Shown here one piece after another: positions 17,688 through 27,830 of a stretch of DNA of 64,000 nucleotides. The DNA comes from Bradyrhizobium sp. CCGE-LA001 (lineage in GTDB: Bacteria > Pseudomonadota > Alphaproteobacteria > Rhizobiales > Xanthobacteraceae): the NCBI RefSeq assembly GCF_000296215.2, contig NZ_CP013949.1, positions 3,651,501 through 3,715,500 on the forward strand, given 5' to 3'. Within the stretch, counting starts at the first letter, position 1; each line of letters opens with the position of its first letter. The notes beneath the pieces are model-generated. The model saw only the letters and a list, made by a program, of their open reading frames with translations, was not told where the DNA came from and did not search any database. A program made the position numbers and the translations under genes.

Positions 17688-19064
17688 ATGTCCTTCACGA
17701 TCGCCATCATCGGCCGGCCCAATGTCGGCAAATCGACGCTGTTCAACCGTCTGGTCGGGCAGAAGCTCGCGCTGGTCGATGACCTGCCGGGCGTCACCCG
17801 CGACCGCCGCGAGGGTGAGGCCAGGCTCGGCGATCTCGAGTTCACCATCATCGATACCGCCGGCCTCGACGAGGGGGCCAAGGGCTCGCTGACCGCGCGC
17901 ATGCAGGAGCAGACCGAGACCGCGATTGCGCAGGCCGACGCGCTGTTCTTCGTCATCGATGCCCGCGTCGGCCTGACGCCCACCGATCGCGCCTTCGCCG
18001 ATTTCGCCCGCAAGGCCAACAAGCCGGTGCTGCTGGTCGCCAACAAGAGCGAAGGCAAGCATGGCGACGCCGGCGCGATGGAAGCCTTTGCGCTCGGCCT
18101 CGGCGATCCCATCCAGATCTCGGCCGAGCATGGCGAGGGCATGGGCGAGCTTTATGACGCGCTGGCCAGGCTGATGCCCGAGCCGGTCGATGAGGATGAG
18201 GACGACGCGCCGATCTCGGAGGAAGAGGTCGCGACGCGTCCGATCCGGGTCGCCATCGTCGGCCGGCCTAATGCCGGCAAGTCGACGCTGATCAACCATC
18301 TGCTCGGCGAGGAGCGCCTGTTGACCAGCCCGGAGGCTGGCACCACGCGCGATTCCATCGCGGTCGAGATCAACTGGAAGGGCCGCGATTTCCGTGTGTT
18401 CGACACCGCGGGCCTGCGCCGGCGCTCGCGCATCGAGGAGAAGCTGGAGAAGCTCTCGGTTGCGGACGCGCTGCGCGCGGTGCGCTTTGCCGAAGTCGTG
18501 GTGCTGATGATGGACACGCAGAACCGCTTCGAGGAGCAGGATCTGCGCATCGCCGATTTGATCGAGCGCGAGGGCAGGGCGGTCGTGCTCGCCGTCAACA
18601 AATGGGACCTGATGGAGACCAAGGGCGGCGGCGCGATCTCGGGCCTGCGCCGCGACGCCGACCATTGGCTGCCGCAGCTCAAGGGCGTGCCGATCGTCGC
18701 CGTCTCGGGTCTGATGGGCGAGGGCATCGATCGCCTGATGCAGGCGATCCAGGACGCCTATGCGATCTGGAACAGGCGCGTGCCGACGGCTGCGCTCAAT
18801 CGCTGGTTCGAGCAGGCGATCCAGGCCAATCCGCCGCCGGCCGTCTCCGGGCGCAGGCTGAAGCTGAACTACATCACCCAGACCAAGGCGCGCCCGCCGA
18901 GCTTCGTGCTGTTCTGCTCGCGTGCCGACGCGGTGCCGCAATCCTATTTGCGCTATCTCACCAACTCGATGCGCGAGACGTTCGAACTGCCGGGCACGCC
19001 GATACGCATCACGCTTCGCGAAAAGGCCAATCCCTTCGCGCACAAGCGCAAGCGGCCGTCGTGA
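17688..19064 (+). CDS. der: ribosome biogenesis GTPase Der (EngA)
   Basis: A 458-residue protein with two tandem GTPase domains. The first has GRPNVGKST (9-17) and DTAGL, the second GRPNAGKST (about 196) and DTAGLRRRSRI, with NKWD as the G4 motif. The C-terminal KH-like domain contains LKLNYITQTKARPPSFVLF. Der acts in 50S subunit maturation and is essential in most bacteria. An acidic linker (DEDEDDAP) separates the G domains. The downstream MFS gene begins inside the der stop codon. Confidence 0.96.
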   Translation: MSFTIAIIGRPNVGKSTLFNRLVGQKLALVDDLPGVTRDRREGEARLGDLEFTIIDTAGLDEGAKGSLTARMQEQTETAIAQADALFFVIDARVGLTPTDRAFADFARKANKPVLLVANKSEGKHGDAGAMEAFALGLGDPIQISAEHGEGMGELYDALARLMPEPVDEDEDDAPISEEEVATRPIRVAIVGRPNAGKSTLINHLLGEERLLTSPEAGTTRDSIAVEINWKGRDFRVFDTAGLRRRSRIEEKLEKLSVADALRAVRFAEVVVLMMDTQNRFEEQDLRIADLIEREGRAVVLAVNKWDLMETKGGGAISGLRRDADHWLPQLKGVPIVAVSGLMGEGIDRLMQAIQDAYAIWNRRVPTAALNRWFEQAIQANPPPAVSGRRLKLNYITQTKARPPSFVLFCSRADAVPQSYLRYLTNSMRETFELPGTPIRITLREKANPFAHKRKRPS

Positions 19065-20314
19065 GCGACGGCTCCGGCGAGGCGACAGCGCAAGGCGCGG
19101 CGCCGATCCGGCGCGGCGCGGTCGCCTTCATCTTCGTCACCATCCTGCTCGACATGCTCGCGCTCGGCGTGATCATGCCGATCCTGCCCAAGCTGATCGA
19201 AAGCTTCGTCGACAACGACACTGCGCATGCGGCGCGCATCTTCGGCCTGTTCGGCACCGCCTGGGCGCTGATGCAATTCGTGTTCTCGCCGCTGCTCGGC
19301 GCGCTCTCCGATCGCTTCGGCCGCCGGCCGGTGGTGCTGCTGTCGAATTTCGGGCTCGCAGCCGACTACGTGCTGATGGCGCTGGCGCCGTCGCTGCTCT
19401 GGCTGTTCATCGGCCGGGTGATCTCCGGCATCACCTCGGCGAGCATCTCGACAGCGTTCGCCTATATCGCCGACGTCACCCCGCCGGAACGGCGTGCCGC
19501 GGTCTTCGGCAGGATCGGTGCGGCCTTCGGCGCCGGATTCATCCTGGGGCCGGCGCTCGGCGGCCTGCTCGGCGATGTCGATCCGCGCCTGCCGTTCTGG
19601 GCCTCGGCAGTCTTAAGCTTCGCCAATGCGCTCTATGGGCTCTTCGTGCTGCCGGAATCGCTGGCGCCCGACAAACGTGCACCGTTCCGTTGGCGCAGCG
19701 CCAGTCCGGTCGGGGCACTGAATTTGTTGCGGTCCAATGCCGTGCTGGCCGCCTTGTCGGTCGTCAACTTCATCGCGCAGGTCGCGCATGTCGTCCTGCC
19801 CTCGACCTTCGTGCTCTATGCGACCTATCGCTACGGCTGGGACTCCAAGACCGTAGGACTGACGCTCGCCATGGTCGGTATCTGCGCCATGGTGGTGCAG
19901 GGGCTTGCGATCGGCCCGATCGTGCGCGCGCTCGGCGAGCGGAACGCGCTGCTGCTCGGTCTGTGCGCTGGCGCGCTCGGCTTCGTCGTCCTGGGCGCTG
20001 CGCCGACGGGACCGCTGTCCTGGCTCGGCATTCCCATTCTAGCGCTATGGGGCATCTCCGGCGCCGCCTCGCAAGCGCTGATGACGCGGCTGGTCGCGCC
20101 CGATCAGCAGGGCCAGTTGCAGGGCGCGACCGCGAGCGTGCAGAGCGTATCGCAGCTCATCGGCCCGTTCCTGTTCACGCTGACATTCTCCTATTTCATC
20201 GGCGCCAGCGCGCCGCTGCATCTACCCGGCGCGCCCTTCCTGCTCGCTGCGGTGCTTATGGTGGTGTGCGTCGCGATCGCGGTGCGGACGTTGGGCGGGG
20301 CGAAGGAAAGCTGA
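19061..20314 (+). CDS. MFS drug-type exporter (TetA-like branch)
   Basis: A 417-residue, 12-helix major facilitator protein. Start GTG 19061 overlaps the der stop (GTGA), a translational-coupling arrangement. Motif A is GALSDRFGRRPVVL in the loop between helices 2 and 3, and the N-terminal part IFVTILLDMLALGVIMPILP is typical of the TCR/Tet-like DHA1 exporters. Drug specificity cannot be judged, and many members have no known substrate. It probably shares the der transcript. Confidence 0.85.
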   Translation: MSDGSGEATAQGAAPIRRGAVAFIFVTILLDMLALGVIMPILPKLIESFVDNDTAHAARIFGLFGTAWALMQFVFSPLLGALSDRFGRRPVVLLSNFGLAADYVLMALAPSLLWLFIGRVISGITSASISTAFAYIADVTPPERRAAVFGRIGAAFGAGFILGPALGGLLGDVDPRLPFWASAVLSFANALYGLFVLPESLAPDKRAPFRWRSASPVGALNLLRSNAVLAALSVVNFIAQVAHVVLPSTFVLYATYRYGWDSKTVGLTLAMVGICAMVVQGLAIGPIVRALGERNALLLGLCAGALGFVVLGAAPTGPLSWLGIPILALWGISGAASQALMTRLVAPDQQGQLQGATASVQSVSQLIGPFLFTLTFSYFIGASAPLHLPGAPFLLAAVLMVVCVAIAVRTLGGAKES

Positions 20315-20320
20315 TTGTCC

Positions 20321-20442
20321 GTCATGACCGGGCTTGTCCCGGCCATCCACGTTCTGTCTCTCTGGCCTCAAACGTGGATGCCCGGGCCTTCGCCTCGCCG
20401 AAGCGGCTTCGGCCGCGCAGGCGGGACAAGCCCGGGCATGAC
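20321..20442. repeat. GTCATGxCCGGGCTTGTCCC palindromic repeat, copy A
   Basis: The left arm GTCATGACCGGGCTTGTCCC and the right arm GGGACAAGCCCGGGCATGAC are near-exact complements. The inner arms CCATCCACGT and ACGTGGATG pair as well. This is the common Bradyrhizobium intergenic palindrome; related copies are at 23858-23979 and 52380-52458. Here it lies between converging genes, the MFS exporter and the minus-strand binding protein, where it could form a bidirectional terminator. Confidence 0.8.
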
Positions 20443-20475
20443 GCCGTCAAGACCTTTGCGATGACCGCTACGCGG

Positions 20476-21702
20476 TCACTTCTTCACCAGCGGACAATCG
20501 CTGTCCTTGAGCGGCTTGGCCGCGTCTTCCGGGGCGATCGTGGCGATCTGCTTGTAATAGTCCCACGGACCCTTCGACTCCTCGGGTTTCTTCACCTCGA
20601 ACAGATAGGCCGGGATGAGGCGGCGTCCGTCCTGGCGCAGAGGTCCGTTGCCGAACAGCGGATCGTCGGTCGGCAGCTCCTTCATCTTGGCGACGACCTT
20701 GGCGCCATCACGCGGATTGCCGCCGAGCGCTTCCATCGCTTTCAGATAATGCAGCACCATGGCGTAATTGCCGGCCTGGGTCATCGAGGGCATCGCGTTC
20801 TTGCTGGCCTGTGCCGCGAAGCGCTTGGACCATTCGCGGGTCTTGTCATTCAGGTCCCAGTAGAACGACTCGGTGAAGGTCAGGCCCTGCGCAGTCTTGA
20901 GGCCCAGCGAGTGCACGTCGTTGATGAACAGCAGCAGCGCCGCGAGCTTCTGGCCGCCCTGGACGATGCCGAACTCGGCGGCCTGCTTGATGGCGTTGGT
21001 GGTGTCGCCGCCGGCATTGGCGAGGCCGATGATCTTGGCTTTCGACGATTGCGCCTGAAGCAGGAAGGACGAGAAGTCCGCGGTGTTGAGCGGGTGCTTG
21101 ACACCACCGAGCAGCTTGCCGCCATTGGCAGTGACGACCGCGCCGGTGTCGCGCTCCAGCGCATGACCGAAGGCGTAGTCGGCAGTCAGGAAGAACCAGC
21201 TGTCGCCGCCGGCCTTGGTCAGCGCCTTGCCGGTGCCATTGGCGAGCATGTAGGTGTCGTAGGTGTAGGAGACCGTGTTCGGCGTGCAGGCCTTGCCGGT
21301 GAGGTCCGCGGTGGCCGCGCCCGAATTGAGCAGCACCGCATTCTTCTCCTTGACGAGGTTGCTCACCGCGAGCGCCACGCCGGAACTTGGCGTGTCCGCG
21401 ATCGCGTCGACCTTTTCGTTGTCGATCCACTGCCGGGCGATGTTGACGCCGACGTCAGGCTTGTTCTGGTGGTCGCCGCTCAGGACTTCGATCTTCCAGC
21501 CCTTCTTGAGCAGGCCGGAATCCTCGACCGCCATCTTGATCGCGACCACAGAGTTCGGTCCGCCGATGTCGGCATAGAGGCTGGACATGTCGTTGAGCAC
21601 GCCGATCTTGACGGTCTTGTCCTGGGCCTGGGCGGATGTGGCAAAACCGAAAGCGGCGCAGGCCAGAAAGGCGGCGGTGTGGCGTGCGAACGTCGTCATC
21701 AT
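20476..21702 (-). CDS. periplasmic ABC substrate-binding protein, Liv type, orphan paralogue
   Basis: A 408-residue exported binding protein with signal peptide MMTTFARHTAAFLACAAFGF and an AQA-Q cleavage region. From QDKTVKIG onward it aligns nearly without gaps with the operon-encoded protein at 4935-6158, sharing DHQNKPD, NSGAAT, YDTYMLA, FLTADYAFG, HPLNT.DFSSFLLQAQ and NAGGDTTN. GGAGGAAG lies nine bases upstream. No permease or ATPase adjoins it, so it may dock on the transporter encoded at 3.4-8.1 kb with a different ligand range. That is inference. Confidence 0.9.
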   Translation of the reverse strand: MMTTFARHTAAFLACAAFGFATSAQAQDKTVKIGVLNDMSSLYADIGGPNSVVAIKMAVEDSGLLKKGWKIEVLSGDHQNKPDVGVNIARQWIDNEKVDAIADTPSSGVALAVSNLVKEKNAVLLNSGAATADLTGKACTPNTVSYTYDTYMLANGTGKALTKAGGDSWFFLTADYAFGHALERDTGAVVTANGGKLLGGVKHPLNTADFSSFLLQAQSSKAKIIGLANAGGDTTNAIKQAAEFGIVQGGQKLAALLLFINDVHSLGLKTAQGLTFTESFYWDLNDKTREWSKRFAAQASKNAMPSMTQAGNYAMVLHYLKAMEALGGNPRDGAKVVAKMKELPTDDPLFGNGPLRQDGRRLIPAYLFEVKKPEESKGPWDYYKQIATIAPEDAAKPLKDSDCPLVKK

Positions 21703-21810
21703 GAAAGACTTCCTCCATTGTCAAATATGCGGACGGCTCTCTTGGGTGGAGCCTTTGTTCCGGCTGATGGCTCTAGCCTGTCCCACGGGCGGCGGCAATC
21801 CGCCTAAAGC

Positions 21811-21839
21811 CGGATGACGCTGCGTCGAAGCGTCATCCG
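21811..21839 (-). terminator. hairpin after the NHL propeller gene
   Basis: CGGATGACGCT pairs exactly with AGCGTCATCCG across a seven-base loop, 34 bases beyond the stop of the minus-strand propeller gene. On the minus strand it is followed by GCTTTAGG, a weak T tract. It would separate the propeller transcript from the downstream binding-protein gene. Confidence 0.45.
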
Positions 21840-21872
21840 TCGGTTAACTTTTGGTCAAAATGCGTTAAGGCG

Positions 21873-23021
21873 CTATTTGAGCGCGTCCGATGTCAGCTTG
21901 AACTTCTGGATGCGCTTTCCGGTGTCGACCTCGGCGGTATAGACGTTACCCTTGGCATCGATCGCCATGGCATGCACCCAGTGGAATTGCCCGGCATTGC
22001 GGCCATTATGGCCGAAGCTGCCGACGACGCTGCCGTCCTCGCGCTTGATCACCCGGATCTCGTTGTTCTCGCCGTCGGCGCTGAGCAGATAGGTCTGCAT
22101 CGCATCCGGCCAGATCGCGATATCCCACACGGCGCCGTTGCCGAGCGTGTTCTTCTCGTAGAAGAATTCTTTCACGAAGGTGCCGTCCTTCCTGAACACC
22201 TGGATGCGGTTGTTAATTCGATCGCAGACGTAGACCAGCCCGTCATTGGCGAGCTTCACGCAGTGGACGGGATTGCCGAATTGCTGGGCAACCGGGGCCT
22301 TGGGATCATAGGGCGCCTGCTTGTCATCGTTCGGCTTGTTGCCGTAGGCGCCCCAATGCCGCTTGTAGGCCAGCGTCGTCGCATCGAACACGATGACGCG
22401 GCGGTTGCCATAGCCGTCGGCGATGTAGATCTCGTTCGCTTCCTTGTCGATCGCGGTCTCGGCGGGTTTGCCGAGCTGCGTCGTGTCGTTGCTGCCGAGG
22501 CTCGGCGCGAACTTGCCGATCTGGGCGACGAACTTGCCGTCGAGCGTGAACTTGAGGATCGCGTTGTCGTTGTCGGCATTGCCGCCGACCCAGACGAAGC
22601 CGCGCTCGTCGACCTCGATGCCGTGCTCGCGGCCGACCCATTCATAGCCCTGGCCTGGGCCGCCCCATGAGCGCAGCAGGTTCCCGTCGCTGTCGAATTC
22701 GAGCACGGGCGGCGCCGACACGCAGCACTTGGAGCGCGGCGGGTTGAGACTTGCGCCTTTCTCGTCGTCGGTGAGCGAGCGCGGGCGATGGATCACCCAG
22801 ATGTGGCCCTGCGAGTCGACAGTAATGCCGCCGACCTGGCCGAGGATCCAATTGTTCGGCAGCTGCTTCGGCCAGGAGGGATCGACCGCGAAGGTCGGGA
22901 TGTCGCCTGCGCTCGCCATGCCCGGAAGCGTGAAGGCGACGGCTGCGATCAGAAGCGAAATTGCGTGAGAAACGTTCGCGAGCGCCCGCGCAAGGCTTGC
23001 GCGATCATGCCGTGGTGCCAT
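21873..23021 (-). CDS. exported NHL-repeat six-bladed beta-propeller protein
   Basis: A 382-residue protein with a signal peptide (ISLLIAAVAFTLPGMASAG) preceded by a 20-residue basic extension. The mature part shows repeated NHL-type blades: GGITVDSQGHIWV, GIEVDERGFVWVGG, AIDKEANEIYIADGYGNRRVIVFD, VYVCDRINNRIQVF and AMAIDAKGNVYTAEV. These resemble peptidyl-alpha-hydroxyglycine amidating lyase-like propellers, but catalytic residues cannot be confirmed. It is a periplasmic or secreted protein of unknown ligand. It appears to be monocistronic. Confidence 0.82.
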   Translation of the reverse strand: MAPRHDRASLARALANVSHAISLLIAAVAFTLPGMASAGDIPTFAVDPSWPKQLPNNWILGQVGGITVDSQGHIWVIHRPRSLTDDEKGASLNPPRSKCCVSAPPVLEFDSDGNLLRSWGGPGQGYEWVGREHGIEVDERGFVWVGGNADNDNAILKFTLDGKFVAQIGKFAPSLGSNDTTQLGKPAETAIDKEANEIYIADGYGNRRVIVFDATTLAYKRHWGAYGNKPNDDKQAPYDPKAPVAQQFGNPVHCVKLANDGLVYVCDRINNRIQVFRKDGTFVKEFFYEKNTLGNGAVWDIAIWPDAMQTYLLSADGENNEIRVIKREDGSVVGSFGHNGRNAGQFHWVHAMAIDAKGNVYTAEVDTGKRIQKFKLTSDALK

Positions 23022-23102
23022 GGCGACCTCCCTTATTGTTGGCCTTGCGGCTTACTGCCGCTTAGGCGCGCGCAGTCAATCGCGGGGAGGTCATGGAGTC
23101 AA

Positions 23103-23843
23103 TCAGGCCGGCGAGCGGAAGCTCATCAGGCTGCGCGTCTTGTAGTCGTAGAACTTGCCGGTCTCGGTCCAGTCGGGCGCGCACATCGGCAGGATGAATT
23201 CGGCAACCTGCTCGGGCGTATCGAGCGTCTCGGGGTCTTCGCCCGGCATCAGGGTCGCGCGCATGCGGGTGCGGACCGGGCCGGGATTGAACAGATTGAC
23301 GCGCAGCTTCGTGTTCGCGGTCTCCTGCGCCCAGGCGCGCGCAAGGGTTTCCAGCGCGGCCTTCGACGCTGCGTAGGGGCTGACATAGGCGGTGGCCTTG
23401 TTGGCGGCGCCCGAGGTGATGAAGACGGCGCGGCCCGCATCGGACTGCTTCAGCAGCGGCTCCATGCAGCGGATCAGCTGGAAGTTCGCGGAGACGTTCA
23501 CCGCCATCACGTCGTTGAAGGCCTTCAGCTCGATATGGCCGACCGGCGAGGAGGGGCCGAGCACGCCGGCATTGCCGACGAGGATGTCGAGCTTGCCGTA
23601 GCGCTCATGCAGGCCGGCACCCAGCCGCGCGATGCCGTCGGAATCGGTGAGGTTGAGCGGCACCAGGGTGGCGCTGCCGCCGTCCTTGCGGATCTCGTCG
23701 TCGAGCTCTTCCAGCCCGCCCTGCGTCCGCGCCACCGCAACGATATGCGCGCCGGCCTTTGCCAGAGCGATGGCCGTGGCATAGCCGATGCCGCGCGAGG
23801 CGCCGGTGACGAGAGCGATGCGGTCGGTGAGGGGTTTTGTCAT
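23103..23843 (-). CDS. short-chain dehydrogenase/reductase
   Basis: A 246-residue classical SDR with the NAD(P) motif TGASRGIG (about 14-21), NAG at about 90, an active-site serine in FITSGAANKA and YAASK for the catalytic Tyr-Lys pair. The C-terminal region LDTPEQVAEFILPM is substrate-specific and not diagnostic. Substrate unknown. It is flanked by a dispersed repeat upstream and the propeller gene downstream and probably has its own promoter. Confidence 0.88.
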   Translation of the reverse strand: MTKPLTDRIALVTGASRGIGYATAIALAKAGAHIVAVARTQGGLEELDDEIRKDGGSATLVPLNLTDSDGIARLGAGLHERYGKLDILVGNAGVLGPSSPVGHIELKAFNDVMAVNVSANFQLIRCMEPLLKQSDAGRAVFITSGAANKATAYVSPYAASKAALETLARAWAQETANTKLRVNLFNPGPVRTRMRATLMPGEDPETLDTPEQVAEFILPMCAPDWTETGKFYDYKTRSLMSFRSPA

Positions 23844-23857
23844 CGTCGAATACTTCC

Positions 23858-23979
23858 GTCATGCCCGGGCGTAGCCGTCTGAAGGAGGGCGTCGCTTCCG
23901 CTCGCCTACGTCCCGGGCATCCACGTTCTTTGCGGCGGGTATTACAGACGTGGATGGCCGGGACAAGCCCGGCCATGAC
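23858..23979. repeat. GTCATGxCCGGG palindromic repeat, copy B
   Basis: GTCATGCCCGGGCGTAG at the left and GGGACAAGCCCGGCCATGAC at the right form a long imperfect palindrome, with CATCCACGT and ACGTGGATG inside. It is the same family as the copies at 20321-20442 and 52380-52458. It lies between purF and the SDR gene, both on the minus strand. Confidence 0.8.
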
Positions 23980-24019
23980 GAAAAAAGGGCCTCTAATGCG
24001 CGCCCCAAGGCGACAGGCG

Positions 24020-25543
24020 TCAGCTCGCCTCCGCCAGCAGCGACAATTGCCGCGGCTGCTGCTCGGTCTGGGTCTGGTCGGTGAGATGCGTCGGATACGC
24101 CCCGGTGAAGCAGTGATCCGAAAATTTCGGATTGGCGGGGTCGCGGCCGGGCTCGCCCATGGCGCGGTACATGCCGTCGATCGACAGGAAGGCGAGCGAG
24201 TCGGCGCCGATGATCTCGCGCATCTCCTCCAGCGAATGCGTCGCCGCCAGAAGGCCGCCGCGGTCGGGCAGGTCGATGCCGTAATAGTCAGGGTAGAGGA
24301 TCGGGGGCGAGGCGAGGCGGAAGTGCACCTCCGTCGCGCCGGCATCGCGCATCATGCGCACGATCTTCTTCGAAGTGGTGCCGCGCACCAGCGAATCGTC
24401 GATCAAGATGATGCGCTTGCCTTCGATCGCGGCGCGATTGGCCGAATGCTTCATGCGTACGCCGGATTCGCGGATCGCCTGCGTCGGCTGGATGAAGGTG
24501 CGGCCGACATAGTGATTGCGGATGATCCCGAGCTCGAACGGCACGCCGGAGAACTGGCTGTAGCCGACCGCGGCGGGCACGCCGGAATCCGGCACCGGCA
24601 CCACGACGTCGACCGGCACGTGGCTCTCGCGGGCGAGCTGCGCGCCGAAGTTCTTGCGCACCTCGTAGACCGAGCGGCCGTGCACGATGGAATCCGGGCG
24701 GGAGAAGTAGATGTATTCGAAGATGCAGGGACGCGGCGCCATCGGCGGGAACGGCTTGTGGATGTCCTGGCCGTTCTCGTCGAACACGATGACCTCGCCG
24801 GGCTCGATGTCGCGCACGAAGCGCGCGCCGATGATGTCGAGCGCGCAGGTCTCCGAGGTCAGGATCGGGCAGCCGTCGAGCTCGCCGAGCACGAGCGGAC
24901 GGATGCCGCGCGGATCGCGTGCGCCGACCAGCTTCTTGTTGGTCAGCGAGACAAGCGCATATGCGCCTTCGATCTCGCGCAGCGCGTCGATATAGCGCTC
25001 GATGAAGCGGCTGCGCTTGGAGCGCGCGACCAGATGCAGGATCACCTCGGTGTCGGTGGTCGACTGCATCATCGCGCCGTGCCTGACCAGCTCGCGGCGC
25101 AGCGTCAGGCCGTTGGTGAGGTTGCCGTTATGCGCGACGGCAAGGCCCCCGGCATTGAGCTCGGCGAACAGCGGCTGCACATTGCGCAGGATGGTGGCGC
25201 CGGTGGTGGAATAGCGGACATGGCCGACCGCGACATTACCGGGCAGGCGGTCGATCACCTCGCGGCGGGAGAAGGTGTCGCCGACGAGGCCGAGGCGGCG
25301 TTCCGAGTGGAAGCGGCTGCCGTCGTAGGAGACGATGCCGGCGGCTTCCTGACCGCGGTGCTGGAGAGCGTGGAGACCGAGCGCGGTGATCGCGGCGGCA
25401 TCGGGATGACCGTAGATGCCGAACACGCCGCATTCCTCGCGCAGCGTATCCCCCTCCAGATCGTCCTGTAGCTCGAGCGCGGCCGGGCCCGAACCGGCCC
25501 TTGGATCGAGATCAAGCTGGGCGTCCTGGTCAGGGTGTCGCAT
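24020..25543 (-). CDS. purF: amidophosphoribosyltransferase
   Basis: A 507-residue enzyme that makes 5-phosphoribosylamine from PRPP and glutamine, the first step of purine synthesis. The catalytic cysteine (residue 38, in REECGVFGIYG) follows a 37-residue propeptide that must be removed. The glutaminase block HRGQEAAGIVSYDG and the PRPP motif IILIDDSLVRGTTSK are intact. cvpA lies 28 bases upstream, the usual cvpA-purF pair. Confidence 0.96.
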   Translation of the reverse strand: MRHPDQDAQLDLDPRAGSGPAALELQDDLEGDTLREECGVFGIYGHPDAAAITALGLHALQHRGQEAAGIVSYDGSRFHSERRLGLVGDTFSRREVIDRLPGNVAVGHVRYSTTGATILRNVQPLFAELNAGGLAVAHNGNLTNGLTLRRELVRHGAMMQSTTDTEVILHLVARSKRSRFIERYIDALREIEGAYALVSLTNKKLVGARDPRGIRPLVLGELDGCPILTSETCALDIIGARFVRDIEPGEVIVFDENGQDIHKPFPPMAPRPCIFEYIYFSRPDSIVHGRSVYEVRKNFGAQLARESHVPVDVVVPVPDSGVPAAVGYSQFSGVPFELGIIRNHYVGRTFIQPTQAIRESGVRMKHSANRAAIEGKRIILIDDSLVRGTTSKKIVRMMRDAGATEVHFRLASPPILYPDYYGIDLPDRGGLLAATHSLEEMREIIGADSLAFLSIDGMYRAMGEPGRDPANPKFSDHCFTGAYPTHLTDQTQTEQQPRQLSLLAEAS

Positions 25544-25571
25544 CTCGTCCGCGCCTTTCTTTAGGGGCCAA

Positions 25572-26201
25572 TCAACGCGCCGCAGGTTTCTCGATCAGCT
25601 TCTTCATGCCGTCACGAGCCGATTTACTGTACCCGTCGCCACTGCCCGAAGGCTGCTGCTCGGATTCAGCTTGTTCATCATCTGGTTTGTTTTTCTTGAA
25701 TCTCTTCAAGATGGTGTTCTCGGGGTCGTCGGGCAAGAGGGCCATCAGCCAATCCCCGGTTCCCTGGAGCACCACGCGGGACTTGGCCCCGGTGACCCAG
25801 TCGGGCCGCTGCTTGTCCGGAACCAGCCAGGTGAAGAACAGGAAGGCGACCACGACGATCAAAAGCCCGCGAGCAAGGCCGAACAGGAAGCCGAGGGTGC
25901 GGTCCAGCGCGCCGATGCGCGAATCCAGGATCATGTCGGAGATGCGGACCGTGATCACGGAAACCACGACCAGTGTGCCCACGAACACGCCGGCGACCAC
26001 GACCACGCTCGCGACCGTGTCGTTGTTGAAATAGGTCTTGGCGGTCGGCAGCAGCTTCGAGAACGAGTACAGCGTCACGATCGCGGCGGCGCCCCAGGCG
26101 GCGATCGACAGGATTTCCCGCATGAAGCCGCGGACCATGGCGAGCAGGCCCGAGATCAGCATCACACCGAGCAGGATCAGGTCGAGGATGGTTACTGGCA
26201 T
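25572..26201 (-). CDS. cvpA: CvpA family membrane protein
   Basis: A 209-residue protein beginning MPVTILDLILLGVMLISGLLA with about four membrane helices in the first 140 residues, then a hydrophilic tail rich in Lys, Ser and Glu. CvpA was named for colicin V production but is a general envelope protein; its gene is conserved next to purF, as here. Function is not settled. The charged C-terminal tail is variable in the family. Confidence 0.9.
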   Translation of the reverse strand: MPVTILDLILLGVMLISGLLAMVRGFMREILSIAAWGAAAIVTLYSFSKLLPTAKTYFNNDTVASVVVVAGVFVGTLVVVSVITVRISDMILDSRIGALDRTLGFLFGLARGLLIVVVAFLFFTWLVPDKQRPDWVTGAKSRVVLQGTGDWLMALLPDDPENTILKRFKKNKPDDEQAESEQQPSGSGDGYSKSARDGMKKLIEKPAAR

Positions 26202-26368
26202 CGGCTGGTCTGGTCCGCTCGTACTCTCAAAGGTGCTCTAGCGAATCGGTGCTTGGCCGCTGCCTTAAAAGAGGGGCAGACGGCGTTCCCGGCAAGGCCG
26301 CAACCACGCAATCCCATGCTGCTTTGTGACGGCTGTATAGCGGCGGAGGCCTCCGGCGTCACCTCCGG

Positions 26369-27814
<1,446 letters not shown>

Positions 27815-27830
27815 GGGACGTCAATCGTGC

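Noticed and set aside
17061..19043. A 660-codon open frame on the minus strand
   Set aside because: It is entirely antisense to the lipoprotein gene and der; no recognisable motif and arginine-rich composition.
18922..21807. A 961-codon open frame on the plus strand
   Set aside because: It runs across the end of der, the MFS gene and the antisense of a clear binding-protein gene, and its composition is Arg/Ala/His-rich with no domains. It is a shadow frame of GC-rich coding DNA.
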